Assembly (NCBI RefSeq): GCF_019097595.1
Contig: NC_080717.1
Span: 11,903,336 to 11,967,335, forward strand
Source: Hemibagrus wyckioides
Lineage: Eukaryota; Chordata; Actinopteri; Siluriformes; Bagridae
Length of the DNA: 64,000 nucleotides
Direction: 5' to 3'
The notes below the pieces were generated by a model. That model did no database searches and was not told the DNA's origin. It saw only the letters and a list, made by a program, of their open reading frames with translations. Below, piece after piece: positions 46,471 through 58,259 of this stretch (within the stretch, counting starts at the first letter, position 1; every line of letters starts with the position of its first letter). Both the position numbers and the translations under genes were made by a program.

Positions 46471-47822
46471 TCAACTTTGTCACTGCACATGTGGGTACAA
46501 GGCAACGAAATACAGTTAGCATCTAACCAGAAGTGCATTTCACAGTGCAAATAATTAGCATATATAATAAGTATATAACAATAAATAATTTGCATATATA
46601 AACAATATACAAAAATATAAAAATAATTTGCATATATAACAGTATATAAACAGTATACAGAGGGAGGTAAATGCAATGAGTAAATGCAATGAGTGCAATG
46701 TTTGTAGTGGTGCAATAAAGAAGGTATTGTATACCATGATAATTAAATATGTAAACAGTATACAGAGGAGTTATGTACAATGAGTGCAATGATTTAGATG
46801 TGTGCAATGAGGAGGATATTGTATACTATGATAAATAATTTGTATATGTAAACTGTACACATATGTAAACTGTACACAGAAAGGGTTATATACAGAAAAA
46901 GGTTATATACACTGATAATAATGTGTTCAGTCAATGTGTGTGTGATCGGTGGAGGCAGAGTTCAGCAAAGAAACAGCTGTGGGGAAAAAGCTGTTCCTAA
47001 ACCTGCTAGTCTTGGTCTGGAGGTTCCTGTAGCGCCTCCCAGAAGGCAGGAGGACAAAGAGCCTATTGGCAGGGTGATAAAAGTCCTTTATGATTTTGCG
47101 TGCTCTGGTGAGACAATGCTTCCTGTAAATGTCCTCGATTTTAGGAAGTGGAACTCCTACGATGCGTTGTGCGGTTTTCACCACCCTCTGCAGCGCTTTC
47201 CGGGCTGACAGTGCAGTTCACATACCAGACAGTGATACAGCCAGTCAGGATGCTCTCAATGGTGCAACGGTAGAAGTTCACCAGGATGTCTGAAGAGAGA
47301 TGGTTCTTCCTCAGAGAGCTCAGGAAGAAGAGGCGCTGGTGAGCCTTCTTGACCAGACTGGAACTGTTGGTAGTCCAGGAGAGATCCTCGGAGATGTGGA
47401 TACCCAGGAATTTGAAGCTAGTGACACGGTCCACCACCTCTCCATTGAGATGAATAGGTGTGTGTGTGTCACCTTTCTCCTTCCTGAAGTCCACTATGAG
47501 CTCCTTGGTCTTTGTAGTGTTGAGCAGCAGGTTGTTGCCAGCACACCACGCAGCTAGACGGTCCACCTCCTCTCTATAAGCTGACTCATCAGTGTCTTTG
47601 ATGAGTCCAATCACCGTGGTGTCATCTGCAAACTTGATAATTGTGTTGGAACTATGTACAGGCTTGCAGTCATAGGTGAAGAGAGAGTAGAGGAAGGGAC
47701 TCAGCACACAGCCTTGTGGTACTCCGGTGCCAAGGATGAGGGTGGAAGAGCATTGGCAATCTATCCGAACGTGCTGGGGCCTGTTGGTCAGAAAGTCTAG
47801 GAGCCAGTTGCATAGTGAGATT
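46436..47822 (-). pseudogene. LINE copy G (CR1/L2/Rex1-like), best-preserved RT
   Basis: A younger LINE inserted in copy E. The minus-strand ORF 47141-47707 has [14 protein letters not shown], the intact catalytic box [34 protein letters not shown] and [15 protein letters not shown] second frame (46927-47184) has [18 protein letters not shown] and LPSGRRYRNLQTKTSRFRNS. Its 3' end is an (AATCT)n tail on the coding strand (46436-46470). It is 5'-truncated at about 47822, in the block before motif B, with one frameshift near 47160. Confidence 0.9.
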
Positions 47823-48720
47823 ACTAAAACAAAGTTTCTGATTGTTTATACATTTTTGTTTAGCTCAAGGAACAGACACAGACTATGTTATGAATGTTGG
47901 CTGAAGACTCATTGCAGCTAGCAGACAGTAGGATTAACTTGCTTGTCTGCTCCCTGGCCTCTGGCTCTGAATTGTCACAGATTAACTAGACCTGTTCTGA
48001 GACTATGTTCTTTAATGAAAGAAATGAGAGCAGCACCTTCCTGAGTGGGATGGCCACTGTCCCACCCTAACAGGCCAGCCTTGCTCTTAAAAGAGCTCCA
48101 GTTATCTATGAAGCTCATATTGTTTTCAGAGTACCACCTGGACAGCCAGATCGCTACTTCACATAGGGATGAGGCCAGAGCATACTACAGCATGGATATC
48201 ACCATTCACAAACTTATAGACCTCTACAATATAAAGAAGATGTACATCATTAGTTCCTACATGGAAAACTACCTTTGAGAGCTTATGCTTGCCTAAGAAT
48301 ACCTGCTATGTCCATTGTATATACCTGCTGCTGGAGCCCCTAATGGCCTAGGTAATTTCACATGTCTTAAGATAGAGTTTCCTATAACCAGAGCTCTTTC
48401 AGGTTTCTCAGCAGGTGCCAGACATTTGAAGCAGAACTTTGGCCTTGCGACTAAGCCACTAAGTCGTCACCCATTTGCCCCACTGTGAGGGCTTTAATGC
48501 CGGAGATAGGTGTTATTGATACACCTAAGGCATCCATTTCCCCTGGAGACACTAACTCAATATCGCTAACCCTCTCTAGATATGCACCTCTAAAGCTAAA
48601 ATCTTCTTTCTTCGGATAGCTAACTAAAATACACTTAGCATAAGTAAAATTAATGCTACGATGTAGGAAAAATGACTGAACATCCTGCAGCTCACACACT
48701 GGAGTGGCTGAATGTTTAAT
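47823..48720 (-). mobile_element. LINE copy E, 5' part
   Basis: Sequence after copy G continues where 46435 left off; the junction text (ttactaaaacaaagttt) matches the uninterrupted copy at 5715-5735. It includes a minus-strand frame (48451-48699) that may be 5' coding remains of this LINE. I recognise no domain in it. Confidence 0.6.
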
Positions 48721-49076
48721 GATATTTATTTAATGATTATGTACCCTTTGACTGAATATGAGCTGGAGATCCGAAGTGAGTTTCCTCCACTTGCTTTTTG
48801 AAGACAGAAAACAAAAAGCATCTCCCGAAAAAAATTAACTTGATAGTAAAGTAAAAAATGTAACAAATAAAAGCAGCACTGCAAAGTACTACAAATATGT
48901 ATTTTGCTTTGCCATTATGGATAGGGAAGTGTAGACAGATGTGGAAATAAGCAGTAATTTAATCCTTTTAGCATAATGTTGCAACATAACAAAATAGGAA
49001 AAGAAGTAAAGGTGTCTGAATACTTTCTGAATGCACTATATATGAAGAGACTCACTTATGGACAATAGTATGGCAT
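48721..49076. other. no recognised gene
   Basis: AT-rich spacer before the Tc1 copy. Confidence 0.45.
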
Positions 49077-50339
49077 ATACACTATATTGCCAAAAGTATT
49101 CGCTCACCTGCCTTGACTCGCATATGAACTTAAGTGACATCCCATTCCTAATCCATAGGGTTCAATATGACGTCGGTCCACCCTTTGCAGCTATAACAGC
49201 TTCAACTCTTCTGGGAAGGCTGTCCACAAGGTTTAGGAGTGTGTTTATGGGAATTTTTGACCATTCTTCCAGAAGCGCATTTGTGAGGTCACACACTGAT
49301 GTTGGACGAGAAGGCCTGGCTCTCAGTCTCCGCTCTAATTCATCCCAAAGGTGTTCTATCGGGTTGAGGTCAGGACTCTGTGCAGGCCAGTCAAGTTCAT
49401 CCACACCAGACTCTGTCATCCATGTCTTTATGGACCTTTATGTCTATATTGCTTTGTGCACTGGTGCACAGTCATGTTGGAAGAGGAAGGGGCCAGCTCC
49501 AAACTGTTCCCACAAAGTTGGGAGCATGGAATTGTCCAAAATGTCTTGGTATGCTGAAGCATTCAGAGTTCCTTTCACTGGAACTAAGGGGCCAAGCCCA
49601 ACTCCTGAAAAACAACCCCACACCATAATCCCCCCTCCACCAAACTTTACACTTGGCACAATGCAGTCAGACAAGTACCGTTCTCCTGGCAACCGCCAAA
49701 CACAGACTCGTCCATCAGATTGCCAGATGGAGAAGCGCGATTCGTCACTCCAGATTAGTCACTCCTGCTCCAGAGTCCAGTGGCGGCGTGCTTTACACCA
49801 CTGCATCCGAAGCTTTGCATTGCACTTGGTGATGTATGGCTTGGATGCAGCTGCTCGGCCATGGAAACCCATTCCATGAAGCTCTCTGCACACTGTTCTT
49901 GAGCTAATCTGAAGGCCACATGAAGTTTGGAGGTCTGTAGCGATTGACTCTGCAGAAAGTTGGCGACCTCTTCGCACTATGCGCCTCAGCATTGGCTGAC
50001 CCCGCTCCGTCAGTTTACGTGGCCTACCACTTCGTGGCTGAGTTGCTGTCATTCCCAAACACTTCCACGTTCTTATAATACAGCTGACAGTTGACTGTGG
50101 AATATTTAGGAGTGAGGAAATTTCACGACTGGATTTGTTGCACAGGTGGCATCCTATCACAGTTCCACACTGGAATTCACTGAGCTCCTGAGAGCGACCC
50201 ATTCTTTCACAAATGTTTGTAAAAACAGTCTGCATGCCTAGGTGCTTGATTTTATACACCGGTGGCCATGGAAGTGATTGGAACACCTGATTCTGATTAT
50301 TTGGATGGGTGAGCGAATACTTTTGGCAATATAGTGTAT
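49077..50339 (-). mobile_element. Tc1-like transposon, nearly intact
   Basis: Terminal repeats atacactatattgccaaaag plus tattcgctcacc at both ends, with TA at the borders. The length of 1.26 kb is normal for Tc1. It is the same family as 1-333 (nearly identical) and a relative of 43951-45318. It carries a transposase frame with only three stops. Confidence 0.95.
49162..50202 (-). pseudogene. Tc1 transposase, one continuous frame with three stops
   Basis: From MGRSQELSEF the frame runs through a paired-like helix-turn-helix (SREISSLLNIPQSTVSCII), GRPRKLTERGQ and the second HTH (QLSAESIATDL). The DDE domain follows: [20 protein letters not shown] and SPDLNPIEHLWDELERRL. All three catalytic acids are present. 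There is one TGA just before the first catalytic block (49756-49758). A 12-nt in-frame insertion near 49438-49449 adds a TAG and a TAA; it is absent from the related copy at 44960-45000. There is no frameshift over about 346 codons. Confidence 0.92.
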
Positions 50340-50349
50340 GTGCCATGAC

Positions 50350-50432
50350 AATATATATGTACTATGTACTAATATGTACTATGTACTAATATGTACTAAT
50401 ATGTACTATGTACTAATATGTACTAATATGTA
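50350..50432. repeat. (ATGTACTA)n-type short tandem repeat
   Basis: Repeats of tatgtacta and atgtactaat units directly beside the Tc1 right end. Confidence 0.9.
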
Positions 50433-52020
50433 CTATGCACATGTATCTTTGAGCAGTGGATGCTGATGCAATGAGTGATGCAAACAGGTTTGTTTCTATT
50501 ACATTCTAAGCTATCAAGCATTTACATAACACCTTTTCCATGAAAATGACTGTCATGAGATGCAATACCAAGAAAAAATCAAATCCTACAAAAAAGTAAA
50601 TATTTGCATTTCATTTTTTAAAGTTTTACTCTTGTTCATGTTAATGGTTTTCTAGCTTTGTTAAAATTGAGTTATGCTCAGCTAATATAGAACCTTCTGT
50701 ACACTACTTTCTGAAGTCCTGAATTATGAATGCATCATATGCTTAGGTTTATTCCTAGACTGTCTGTAAATATGTTATGTTTTAACTTGTTTGGTGATGT
50801 AAATACAACTATAAGACAAAAATTACAGGACAGAATAAGGACAGAGGTAGTAACATTCACTAGCATTTAATAGCATACCTCTTTTGTGACTTTTCTTGCT
50901 GAAAGTTTAAATTACTGACAGCAAAAATTAAGGCACAGTAAATGGTATAATTTTCAGACCATTTTCTTAGTAGTTTTGTCAGTTCTGTTTTCTTTAAATA
51001 AAATAAGATGACTGGAAATTATATTGTCATTGATTCTTATGTGTAGCTATGCCTAAGTAGTCTTTTTTTGTAAACGTTTTTTGTATGACCAGTAGAGGGA
51101 GTCATTTTATTAAAAAATTGAACATGGCATCCAACATTGAATACAGCCCAGTATTGAAAGGGGAAAATCCTCAAGCACTTATTTTTGTTTACTATAATCA
51201 AATCTCTAGAAATAAATAAATAAATATTATTTTCATTTTTTAGGTGCACACACATTTTATTTGCTTTCAAACTCATGGTAAGAACAAAATACAACAGATT
51301 TTAGTGTCAGTAGGCATTAAAGTGCAACCGACAACAGAGCTTTTTTTGTCTTCAGTTTAATGGACTATGAATAAATCATAATAATTCAGCATTACCAGCA
51401 AAAATGCATTTGCATTGTTTTCCCCCTCTGGATGTGGTCAAAGCATAGCCTCTTCTAGCTGCCAAATTCAAAGAAATACAATCATTCCTATTAGTGTTCT
51501 CTCCAAATTCACACCTCAAAACATTTGGAATATCATTTTCACATTCATTTTTTAAACACAACCAGCTTAACAAAAATTCATCATGTTAATCAACATTGTA
51601 TCACATAAAATATGTTTTCCCACAATAGTATTATTTGTACTACGAGAGCAAAATGACCCTCTACCTTCCTATTTATGTCTTTTTTTCTACAAAATTTATA
51701 TCCAACTATGGACTGCAGTACAAACTGTAAATTAAGAAGTGCACCATAATATTGTAATGCATTATGCAAAAGCTTTCCAACTATCAATAATGGTAATTCT
51801 AATATTCAAACTCATGAATATTCAATTCAGTGTAGAATATGCAGAACCTTGTAGTAAATCCTGTAAACATTTAGCACAAATGTCACCTTTACTGAAACAA
51901 AGTGTGCTTTACCTCACCTCAAGTCCATACACAAAACTGTTTAACTGACATTTTTCTCACTTGCAGAAACATTTCTTGTGTAAAACGTCTTTTGATGTGA
52001 TTTCCTGCCTTTCACGTAAT
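50433..52020. other. intergenic, no recognised gene
   Basis: Upstream of SH2D1A. The minus- and plus-strand frames of 65-85 residues here have no domain features. Confidence 0.5.
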
Positions 52021-52089
52021 TTCCCGTAGAAGGAACCACTACCTGTTGGTACTACTGAGACGAGGCAGAGAACCGCAACAAGCGGCAGA
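52021..52089 (+). promoter_or_regulatory. SH2D1A leader; Ets/Runx-like motif
   Basis: GAAGGAACCACTACC (about 52029-52043) overlaps an Ets core (GGAA) with a Runx-like AACCAC, a pairing common in lymphocyte promoters. There is no TATA box. The role is inferred from the motif and from the lymphoid expression known for this gene. Confidence 0.3.
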
Positions 52090-52226
52090 ATGGAATCACT
52101 GTCTTGTTATCATGGGGCCATCAGCCGAGAGATGTGTGAGAGGCGCCTGGCTGAGGCTGGCAGGGATGGCAGCTACTTAATCCGAGACAGCGAAAGCATC
52201 CCTGGTGTTTACTGCCTCTGTGTGCT
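52090..52226 (+). CDS. sh2d1a: SH2D1A (SAP) exon 1
   Basis: SAP is a free SH2-domain adaptor in T and NK cells. It binds phosphotyrosine motifs of SLAM-family receptors and recruits Fyn. The exon reads [20 protein letters not shown], then [20 protein letters not shown] and YCLCV. It contains the N-terminal alpha helix (YHGxISRE) and the phosphotyrosine-binding Arg in LIRDSES (residue 32). Its 137 nt equals human exon 1 as I recall it, ending in phase 2 at donor CT|gtaagt. The ATG follows cggcagA. Confidence 0.95.
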
Positions 52227-52431
52227 GTAAGTTCATTATAAACATGAGACTTTTTTACCTTGAATTTCCTTTAATGACACAATATTGGGACACTCAAGCT
52301 GATAGTTACATAAATTGTTTTTGAATTTTTTATAAATCTGATATTGGTTTTATTGATAAGCATATATGTGGCTGGCTGATTATATATCTAAAGTATGCTG
52401 ATTTGAGTTTGATTTGACATTGCATTGACAG

Positions 52432-52495
52432 GTGCAATGGCTATGTCTACACTTACCGCTTACAGCAAAACAATGCAGGCTCCTGGGCAGCAGAG
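52432..52495 (+). CDS. sh2d1a: SH2D1A exon 2
   Basis: Acceptor tgcattgacag and donor GAG|gtgagc bound 64 nt, the size of human exon 2 as recalled. It completes Leu46 and reads CNGYVYTYRLQQNNAGSWAA then E. This is the SH2 central strand region; Arg55 (YTYR) lines the peptide-binding face in SAP. It aligns with human SAP without gaps. Confidence 0.95.
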
Positions 52496-53517
52496 GTGAG
52501 CCATGTTTAAAATTATTATAGAAATCTGTCATGTGTATGATGACTTCCATGTTTGAATTCTCTTATTATATAAATTCCTTGTTTTCCAGAGAAATCATAC
52601 ATTTTTATTCATTTCAAAAGCATCAAATTAATCAGATGATTTTTAAAAGAAGGCCCATCAGTCCTCTGTTCTTCTTGTTTGCCAATCCAATCTAAGCATT
52701 TTATAAGGCTAATTAAATATTAGAAAAAGCTTTTGCAACCATGCCATTACATTTGAAAACAGTTGTACTGATTAAGGGAGCAAAAAAAGTGGCCTTCTTC
52801 AGGTTAATTTAGTATCTGGAGCAACAGGAGTTGTGGGTTTGTTTACAGTCTCAAAATGGCCAAAAAAAAATGAACTTAATTTCTTTTCATGGTAAGAACT
52901 TATCTTACTAGCCTGTGAACTACTCCCTTTATAGAAAAGTGCAAACTGGTTCTAAACAGAACAGAAAAAGGAGAGGGAGGCCCTGGTGCACAATAGAAAA
53001 ACAAAGAAATTTCCAAGAAACATTTATGAAGTAGATAGTATTGTACTTTTAATTAAAAATGATGGCAACAATTAAAAATTTTCACTGGACTTAAATCATT
53101 TTACATTGTTCTAGGATGCATTTTTTTTGCCTCCCAGTAAATAATGGAGGAATATATTAACACTATATTACACCAATTTACACTTATAGTGTATTGTGTT
53201 TCTAGAAATTCAACTAGAAGTACAGCTTGAAATATACTGTAATTGACAAAACAAAGGAGCAACATATAAAGACAGGCATAAATAAATTAAGGTCTTCACT
53301 AAAACCTCACAGCTTACTTGAAGGGCTTAAAAGTATGCCATGTTTTTCAAAATTTGGGATCCAGTTGCCAACAAAAAGAAGGGCAGACATTCTTTTCATG
53401 AGTTAAATTTTTTTACTGTACAGATGCCATTGTAACATATGTATATATATATATATATATGTATATTGAGTATGCACTGAGTGCCAATAAAAGTAATTGA
53501 CATTTGTAATCTTGCAG

Positions 53518-53679
53518 ACAGCACCTGGTCAACAGAAACGCTTGTTCCGTAAAGTGAAGAATTTGATAAGTGCTTTTGAGAAACCCGACCAAGGCATTGC
53601 CATTCCCCTTCTCTACCCTGTGACTGTTCAGAATCATTACAACAGCCCAAATACATCCCATATAACCTTCTCAGGATAA
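53518..53679 (+). CDS. sh2d1a: SH2D1A exon 3 (end of protein)
   Basis: Acceptor cttgcag. Reads [20 protein letters not shown], then [20 protein letters not shown] and [13 protein letters not shown], stop at 53677-53679. Arg78 in LFRKVKNLI, which in human SAP docks the Fyn SH3 domain, is kept. The SH2 domain ends at LLYPV; the short tail differs from the human tail. The whole protein is 120 residues against 128 in human. No break in the frame. Confidence 0.95.
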   Translation, partial: TAPGQQKRLFRKVKNLISAFEKPDQGIAIPLLYPVTVQNHYNSPNTSHITFSG

Positions 53680-53726
53680 GAAGCATGGAAGAAGAAACTG
53701 AAACTTATTGACACCCATTATGATTT

Positions 53727-53729
53727 TTC

Positions 53730-53779
<50 letters not shown>
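53727..53779. repeat. (TTA)n microsatellite in SH2D1A 3' UTR
   Basis: About 17 TTA units starting some 50 bp after the stop codon. Confidence 0.95.
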
Positions 53780-53780
<1 letters not shown>

Positions 53781-54050
53781 GAATATTAATTTCTAAAAAA
53801 TCCTGTTATACTCTTGATTCTAACAACTTCAATTCTAACAATTCATGCTCATATATGTATATATTTTATGTTGGATATTTGTTAAAAACAAACATAAACA
53901 AAAACAAGAAAGTAAATTTTAGGATCAGTGATTGTACAGTAGGTGATCATTATATTCATTTTATATGCAATCTTTAATATGTTCCTTCTATTTTGCTACT
54001 ATAGTATGTGAAACCTAAAATTGTGCCTATAAATGCAAAAAAAAAAGCAA

Positions 54051-54056
54051 AATAAA
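54051..54056 (+). terminator. SH2D1A polyadenylation signal candidate
   Basis: AATAAA 372 bp past the stop codon and the first on this strand in good position. Confidence 0.5.
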
Positions 54057-54739
54057 TACTAAATTTAAGCTGATATGAAACTGTCTGTGCATCTATGTTT
54101 TCTGAAAAAGTCTTTAAAATTCATCTGATTAGATGGTGTTTTTATAAATTAAATATTGACTATATGTACAAGAGTACATACAGACATATGATTTTGAGCA
54201 CAATGGCTTTGCATCAATCTGCACAAACCAGACAAGCTCCACAGGAAGAGCACCTTGTTTCCTAGCAACGGCGCTCTCAGTTCTCTGCTGGTGTCAGTTC
54301 TCACGGGTGAAATTATCCTTATATTGCATGGAATGAAATGACCCATTTTCAGTTTTTTCTCATGCTCATGGATGTTCATGGCTTCTGGCCTTTACATATA
54401 TCAGTGACTATAGAGCTGAGACACAGGAAAGCAATCTTGTTGAAGTAAAAGTAAAAGTAGTAAAAAAAAGTAGTAGTGAAGTAAAACTCACCTCAAATCT
54501 TCAGACGCAAAAGAAGTCTGGCTACATGAGAATGACCGAAGCCAGAGTCAATCAGGATTAAAAGAGTTAGTCTGATATTATTTATTATATTATATTATTT
54601 AGCTTTCTTCTTGCTGAACAGGTAAGATATTTAATTGTTCTCTAAATTGGTGGGAAACCAGTATATGACAAATGATAATCAGCCAGTTCATCCTCATTAT
54701 TGAAACTTTGTATTTGTAACTCAGTTAAGTATTGTCAAT

Positions 54740-55215
54740 ATACCCGGTATATCCTGCTGTTAAAACAACTCGGGCCCTTCCAAGCATGAATTCCACAAGA
54801 TCTATGAATGTGGGCTTTAATATATTAAGCCCAACACATTTCACAGATGTTCAATTGGACTAAAATCTGGGAAATTTGGAGGCCAAATAAATTCTTTGTC
54901 AAGTTCCTAATACCATACCTGAACATTTTTAAAAAGTATGTCATGGCACATTATCTTGCTGAAAATTGCCCTCAGCCACTAGAGAAATTGCCTGAAGGGA
55001 TGTACTTGGTCTGCACAAAGTTTAGGTGGGTGGTACATCTCAAAGTATCATCCACATGAATGCCAGGACCAAGGTTTCCCAGTTGAGCATCACACTGCCT
55101 CTGCCACCTAGCCACCTTCCTATACTGCATCCGAGGTTTCGACAGTGGACGGGGTGAGCATAACCCTGTGACCCATCCGTGGCTATAGAGTCCAAAAAGC
55201 AATCAGTCTATATAT
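54740..55215 (-). mobile_element. Tc1-like remnant
   Basis: It matches the family at 6966-8128: 54835-54890 (cagatgttcaattggactaa; tttggaggcca) and 55000-55100 (tgtacttggtctgcaca; ccaggaccaaggtttccca) parallel 7180-7400. No intact frame. Confidence 0.75.
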
Positions 55216-56690
55216 TGCATATCAGAATTCTTTCTACCCTCAGTGTGATAAAATAGTAAAAAAAAAAATTTGAATTCTTTAGGTAAAAAAGGGAAAAATA
55301 TAAAAATTACAATAATCTAGTATACATGTGTACACACCTAAACTAATACTTTGTTGAAGGACATTTTGATTTTACTACATTATTCAGAATTTTTGTGTAA
55401 GAGTCTATCAGCACAGCACATCTTGACTTGGCAATATTTTTTACTCTTTCTTGCAAAAAACATAAATCTATCAAGCTATAAGGATCTTATTCTCAAACAA
55501 TTTTGTCTGCTTGTTGATTATGGCTTTTTTTATACTCCTCTCCTGATTAATACCTTCTAACAAATGAGATACCACACATGCTTTATAAGCTCTTCGCAGA
55601 CAATGGCTTTAGCAGGCAGATCAAGTCAGATCAGAATCAAACCAACAAGATATGAAGAAAATCCTACACAGACAATTTATTTTATTTATGGTTATTCAGA
55701 GAAATTTAATTGCTAACAGCTATATGATTTTTGCGTTTAATTATGCAATTGAATGTGATTGGTTAATTCTGAAAACACACATCTCCAATTATTAAAGGAT
55801 GTATTTTTTATTTTTCTCATTTCTCCCTAAAATTGTAATTTCACTTTGAGATTGAAAAAAGTTCTGAAATTAATTTTTCACATGTGGCAGCAACACAATG
55901 CATAAAATTATACTAAAGAAGCAACATGCTTCTTTAGTATAAGGAAATCTGCAGTCAGTGTATTCGGACCACATTAAAGTACTCTGTGATGTGCAGGTGG
56001 GCTGTCTCATACCCACATAAATGTGTCATTCATTTCCTCCTGCAGTGATTAAATTTTACTTTTTACTGCTTTAATTTTATATATTGAGTCAGGGGTGGGG
56101 GGTTGTGGGGGGCAGGCTGGGGGGCCGGGGGTATCATGATTACTCAGTCTGTGCTGTGTTCGGGGTGATTGAATTTAGGGGAAAAACTGTATGCACACAT
56201 CAAAAGCCAGCTCAAATTCAATCTAATTTCATAGATCCCTTAGTGAGATATGCCATTCTGATATCAGTTGCAGCTACTTGTTGCAGATACATAGTATGAG
56301 TCTGTCTTTTGTGCTGTTGGGTATCTGAATTGGGTAAGTGTTCATAAAAACTTGTTTTTTGTGCATATTTCCAAGCCAGCAGAAGTAGTTGTAGACAAAT
56401 AGGAGCAAATCATCTCCGGTAACTAGTTCAGGTAAAATCTATATCAAATAACTAAGTACCTAACCTATCTATAGTTAGATAGCTATAAGTCATGTTCTTA
56501 CTGAGGAACTGCATATAATAGCTGAAAAACACCTCAGCTTTCAGTGGCATGACAATGTCCTTTATACATTGATCAAAAAAGTTGTACGCATCAATACACT
56601 TGTAATGCCTTAATTTCTTTTCAGTATAGATGGTCTGATTGTCTGATATATGTAGAGAACCAATGAAAACTTCACCAAACATGTTTATCA
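55216..56690. other. no recognised gene
   Basis: AT-rich spacer. It contains the perfect hairpin at 55908-55942 and a G-rich patch at 56084-56135. Confidence 0.5.
55908..55942. repeat. perfect 16-bp hairpin
   Basis: TTATACTAAAGAAGCA, a 3-nt loop ACA, then TGCTTCTTTAGTATAA. All 16 pairs match. No transposon edge is recognised beside it. Confidence 0.9.
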
Positions 56691-56719
56691 AAGTATGTCA
56701 TGTCTTGATCAAAAAAAAT

Positions 56720-57270
56720 TTCAGGGGACCTCAGAAAAGGAGATATCAGTGTTCACCACTGGTAACATTTACCATTTCTTAAGGGCTTGGCCTCCACCAG
56801 TCCACTGTGAGGCAGATTAAATATAAAAAAGGAGGAAATTCAGTAACAATTTAGTCTCCCAAGAGGTCAACTGGCAAAAGTCACTCCTAGAGTATTGGTT
56901 AAAAATATTATAGGAAGTCACAATGTAAATTTAAGGATGTACAGGCCACGCTTGCATTGAATGATGCCAATGTTTATGAGCCTAGCATAAGGCAAGCATT
57001 GAACAAGAACATTGTGCATGGGAAAATAGCAAGGAGGAAGCCACTACTCACAGTGCTGCCTGTCTGAAGTTTGCTTAATACCACACAGATAAGCCAGAGG
57101 TATATTGGAATATGTTCTGTGGACGGATAGAACTATTTGGTTTAAAAGAAAAGTGCTATATTTAGCAAAAACAAATATTGCATTCCATAAGAACTTCATT
57201 CCAATCATGAAGCATGGGCATGGCAGTATTATGGTTTGGGCTGCCTCAGGTCCATGACAACTTGCCATTA
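56720..57270 (+). mobile_element. Tc1-like transposase remnant
   Basis: Plus-strand text translates in pieces to a Tc1 transposase middle: LNKNIVHGKIARRKPLLT (about 57000-57055) and an MKHGHGSIMVWAASGP-like block (57205-57255). Stops and shifts are frequent, and the catalytic end and terminal repeats are missing. Confidence 0.68.
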
Positions 57271-57279
57271 GTGATTAGA

Positions 57280-58255
57280 CTTAATGAAAAATAATTAATT
57301 ATATTTAATAAGTATAATTATAAACAATAACATAAAATAAAATAAAGTTTTGTGTCATTTGTTTCAATGGGTTCTCTTTATTTAATTTTCAAACTTACAT
57401 AAAGATCTGATCAGATTTTAGATCAAACTTGCAGGCCATGTCACTGCTTAGCATCATTTAGGCACTGACAGGATGCCAAACCATAGTGATCCTCTTGAGT
57501 TACACCATTAAACAGTGCTAGTTTAACCGATGTTTTAGTGGAAATCCATAAAAATTAGCAGGTAATATTTTAGCTTATATAATTCTGATTTCCAAATAAA
57601 ATTCTTGATATATTCTTTAGTCAGATTATAAAAATACTATCAGGTTGCTAGGCTGGACAGTTGAAGACTGGAAAAAAATACCAAGCATTTCCCCCCCATT
57701 CTTTAACTTTCTAGTTTGGGTGAGTCTGTGCCCAGGATACACCTTACATTCTTGTTTTTAGCTGAAGGGAGTGGAACTCAGTGTAGTCTTCTGCTGTAGC
57801 TGCCCATGCTCAAAGTTCATTTTTTTTGTATGCTGAGATACTTTTTTGTTTACCTTGGTTTTAAAAATGATTATTTGAGCTGCTATCTTTATCTAGAGCT
57901 CAAACCAGTTTTGAAATTTCCTTTGGAACTCTCTTATAAACAAAGCATTTGTTTGTGGTGTGTACAGTGTGTGTACATACACATATTGTGCATTTTGAGC
58001 TTGACATTCTTGGGCTAAAGGCTACTTTTATGTTTCTTTCCTCTATATTTTAATGACAGTAATATGTGGTGAGGACAAGTTATGCTAAGCCTTTTTTTAA
58101 TCTGTATCTTAATTTGCTGCTCTTTTTAGTTAGCATTCTACTGTTTGCCAGCTAATGGCTAATGTGTTTTGTTCTACACTTTATGCATTTTAAACTTTGT
58201 AATAGCAGGCAAATTATCAATTGATTGATGTAATTGACATTTATCCATCCAATTT
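57280..58255. other. no recognised gene
   Basis: AT-rich spacer without supported exons. Confidence 0.45.
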
Positions 58256-58259
58256 TTAA

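Noticed and set aside
49058..49879. 273-residue plus-strand ORF, the longest frame in the window
   Set aside because: It is the antisense shadow of the Tc1 transposase, whose DDE motifs are on the minus strand.
53708..53977. Tyr-rich plus-strand frame
   Set aside because: It is the (TTA)n microsatellite in the SH2D1A 3' UTR.
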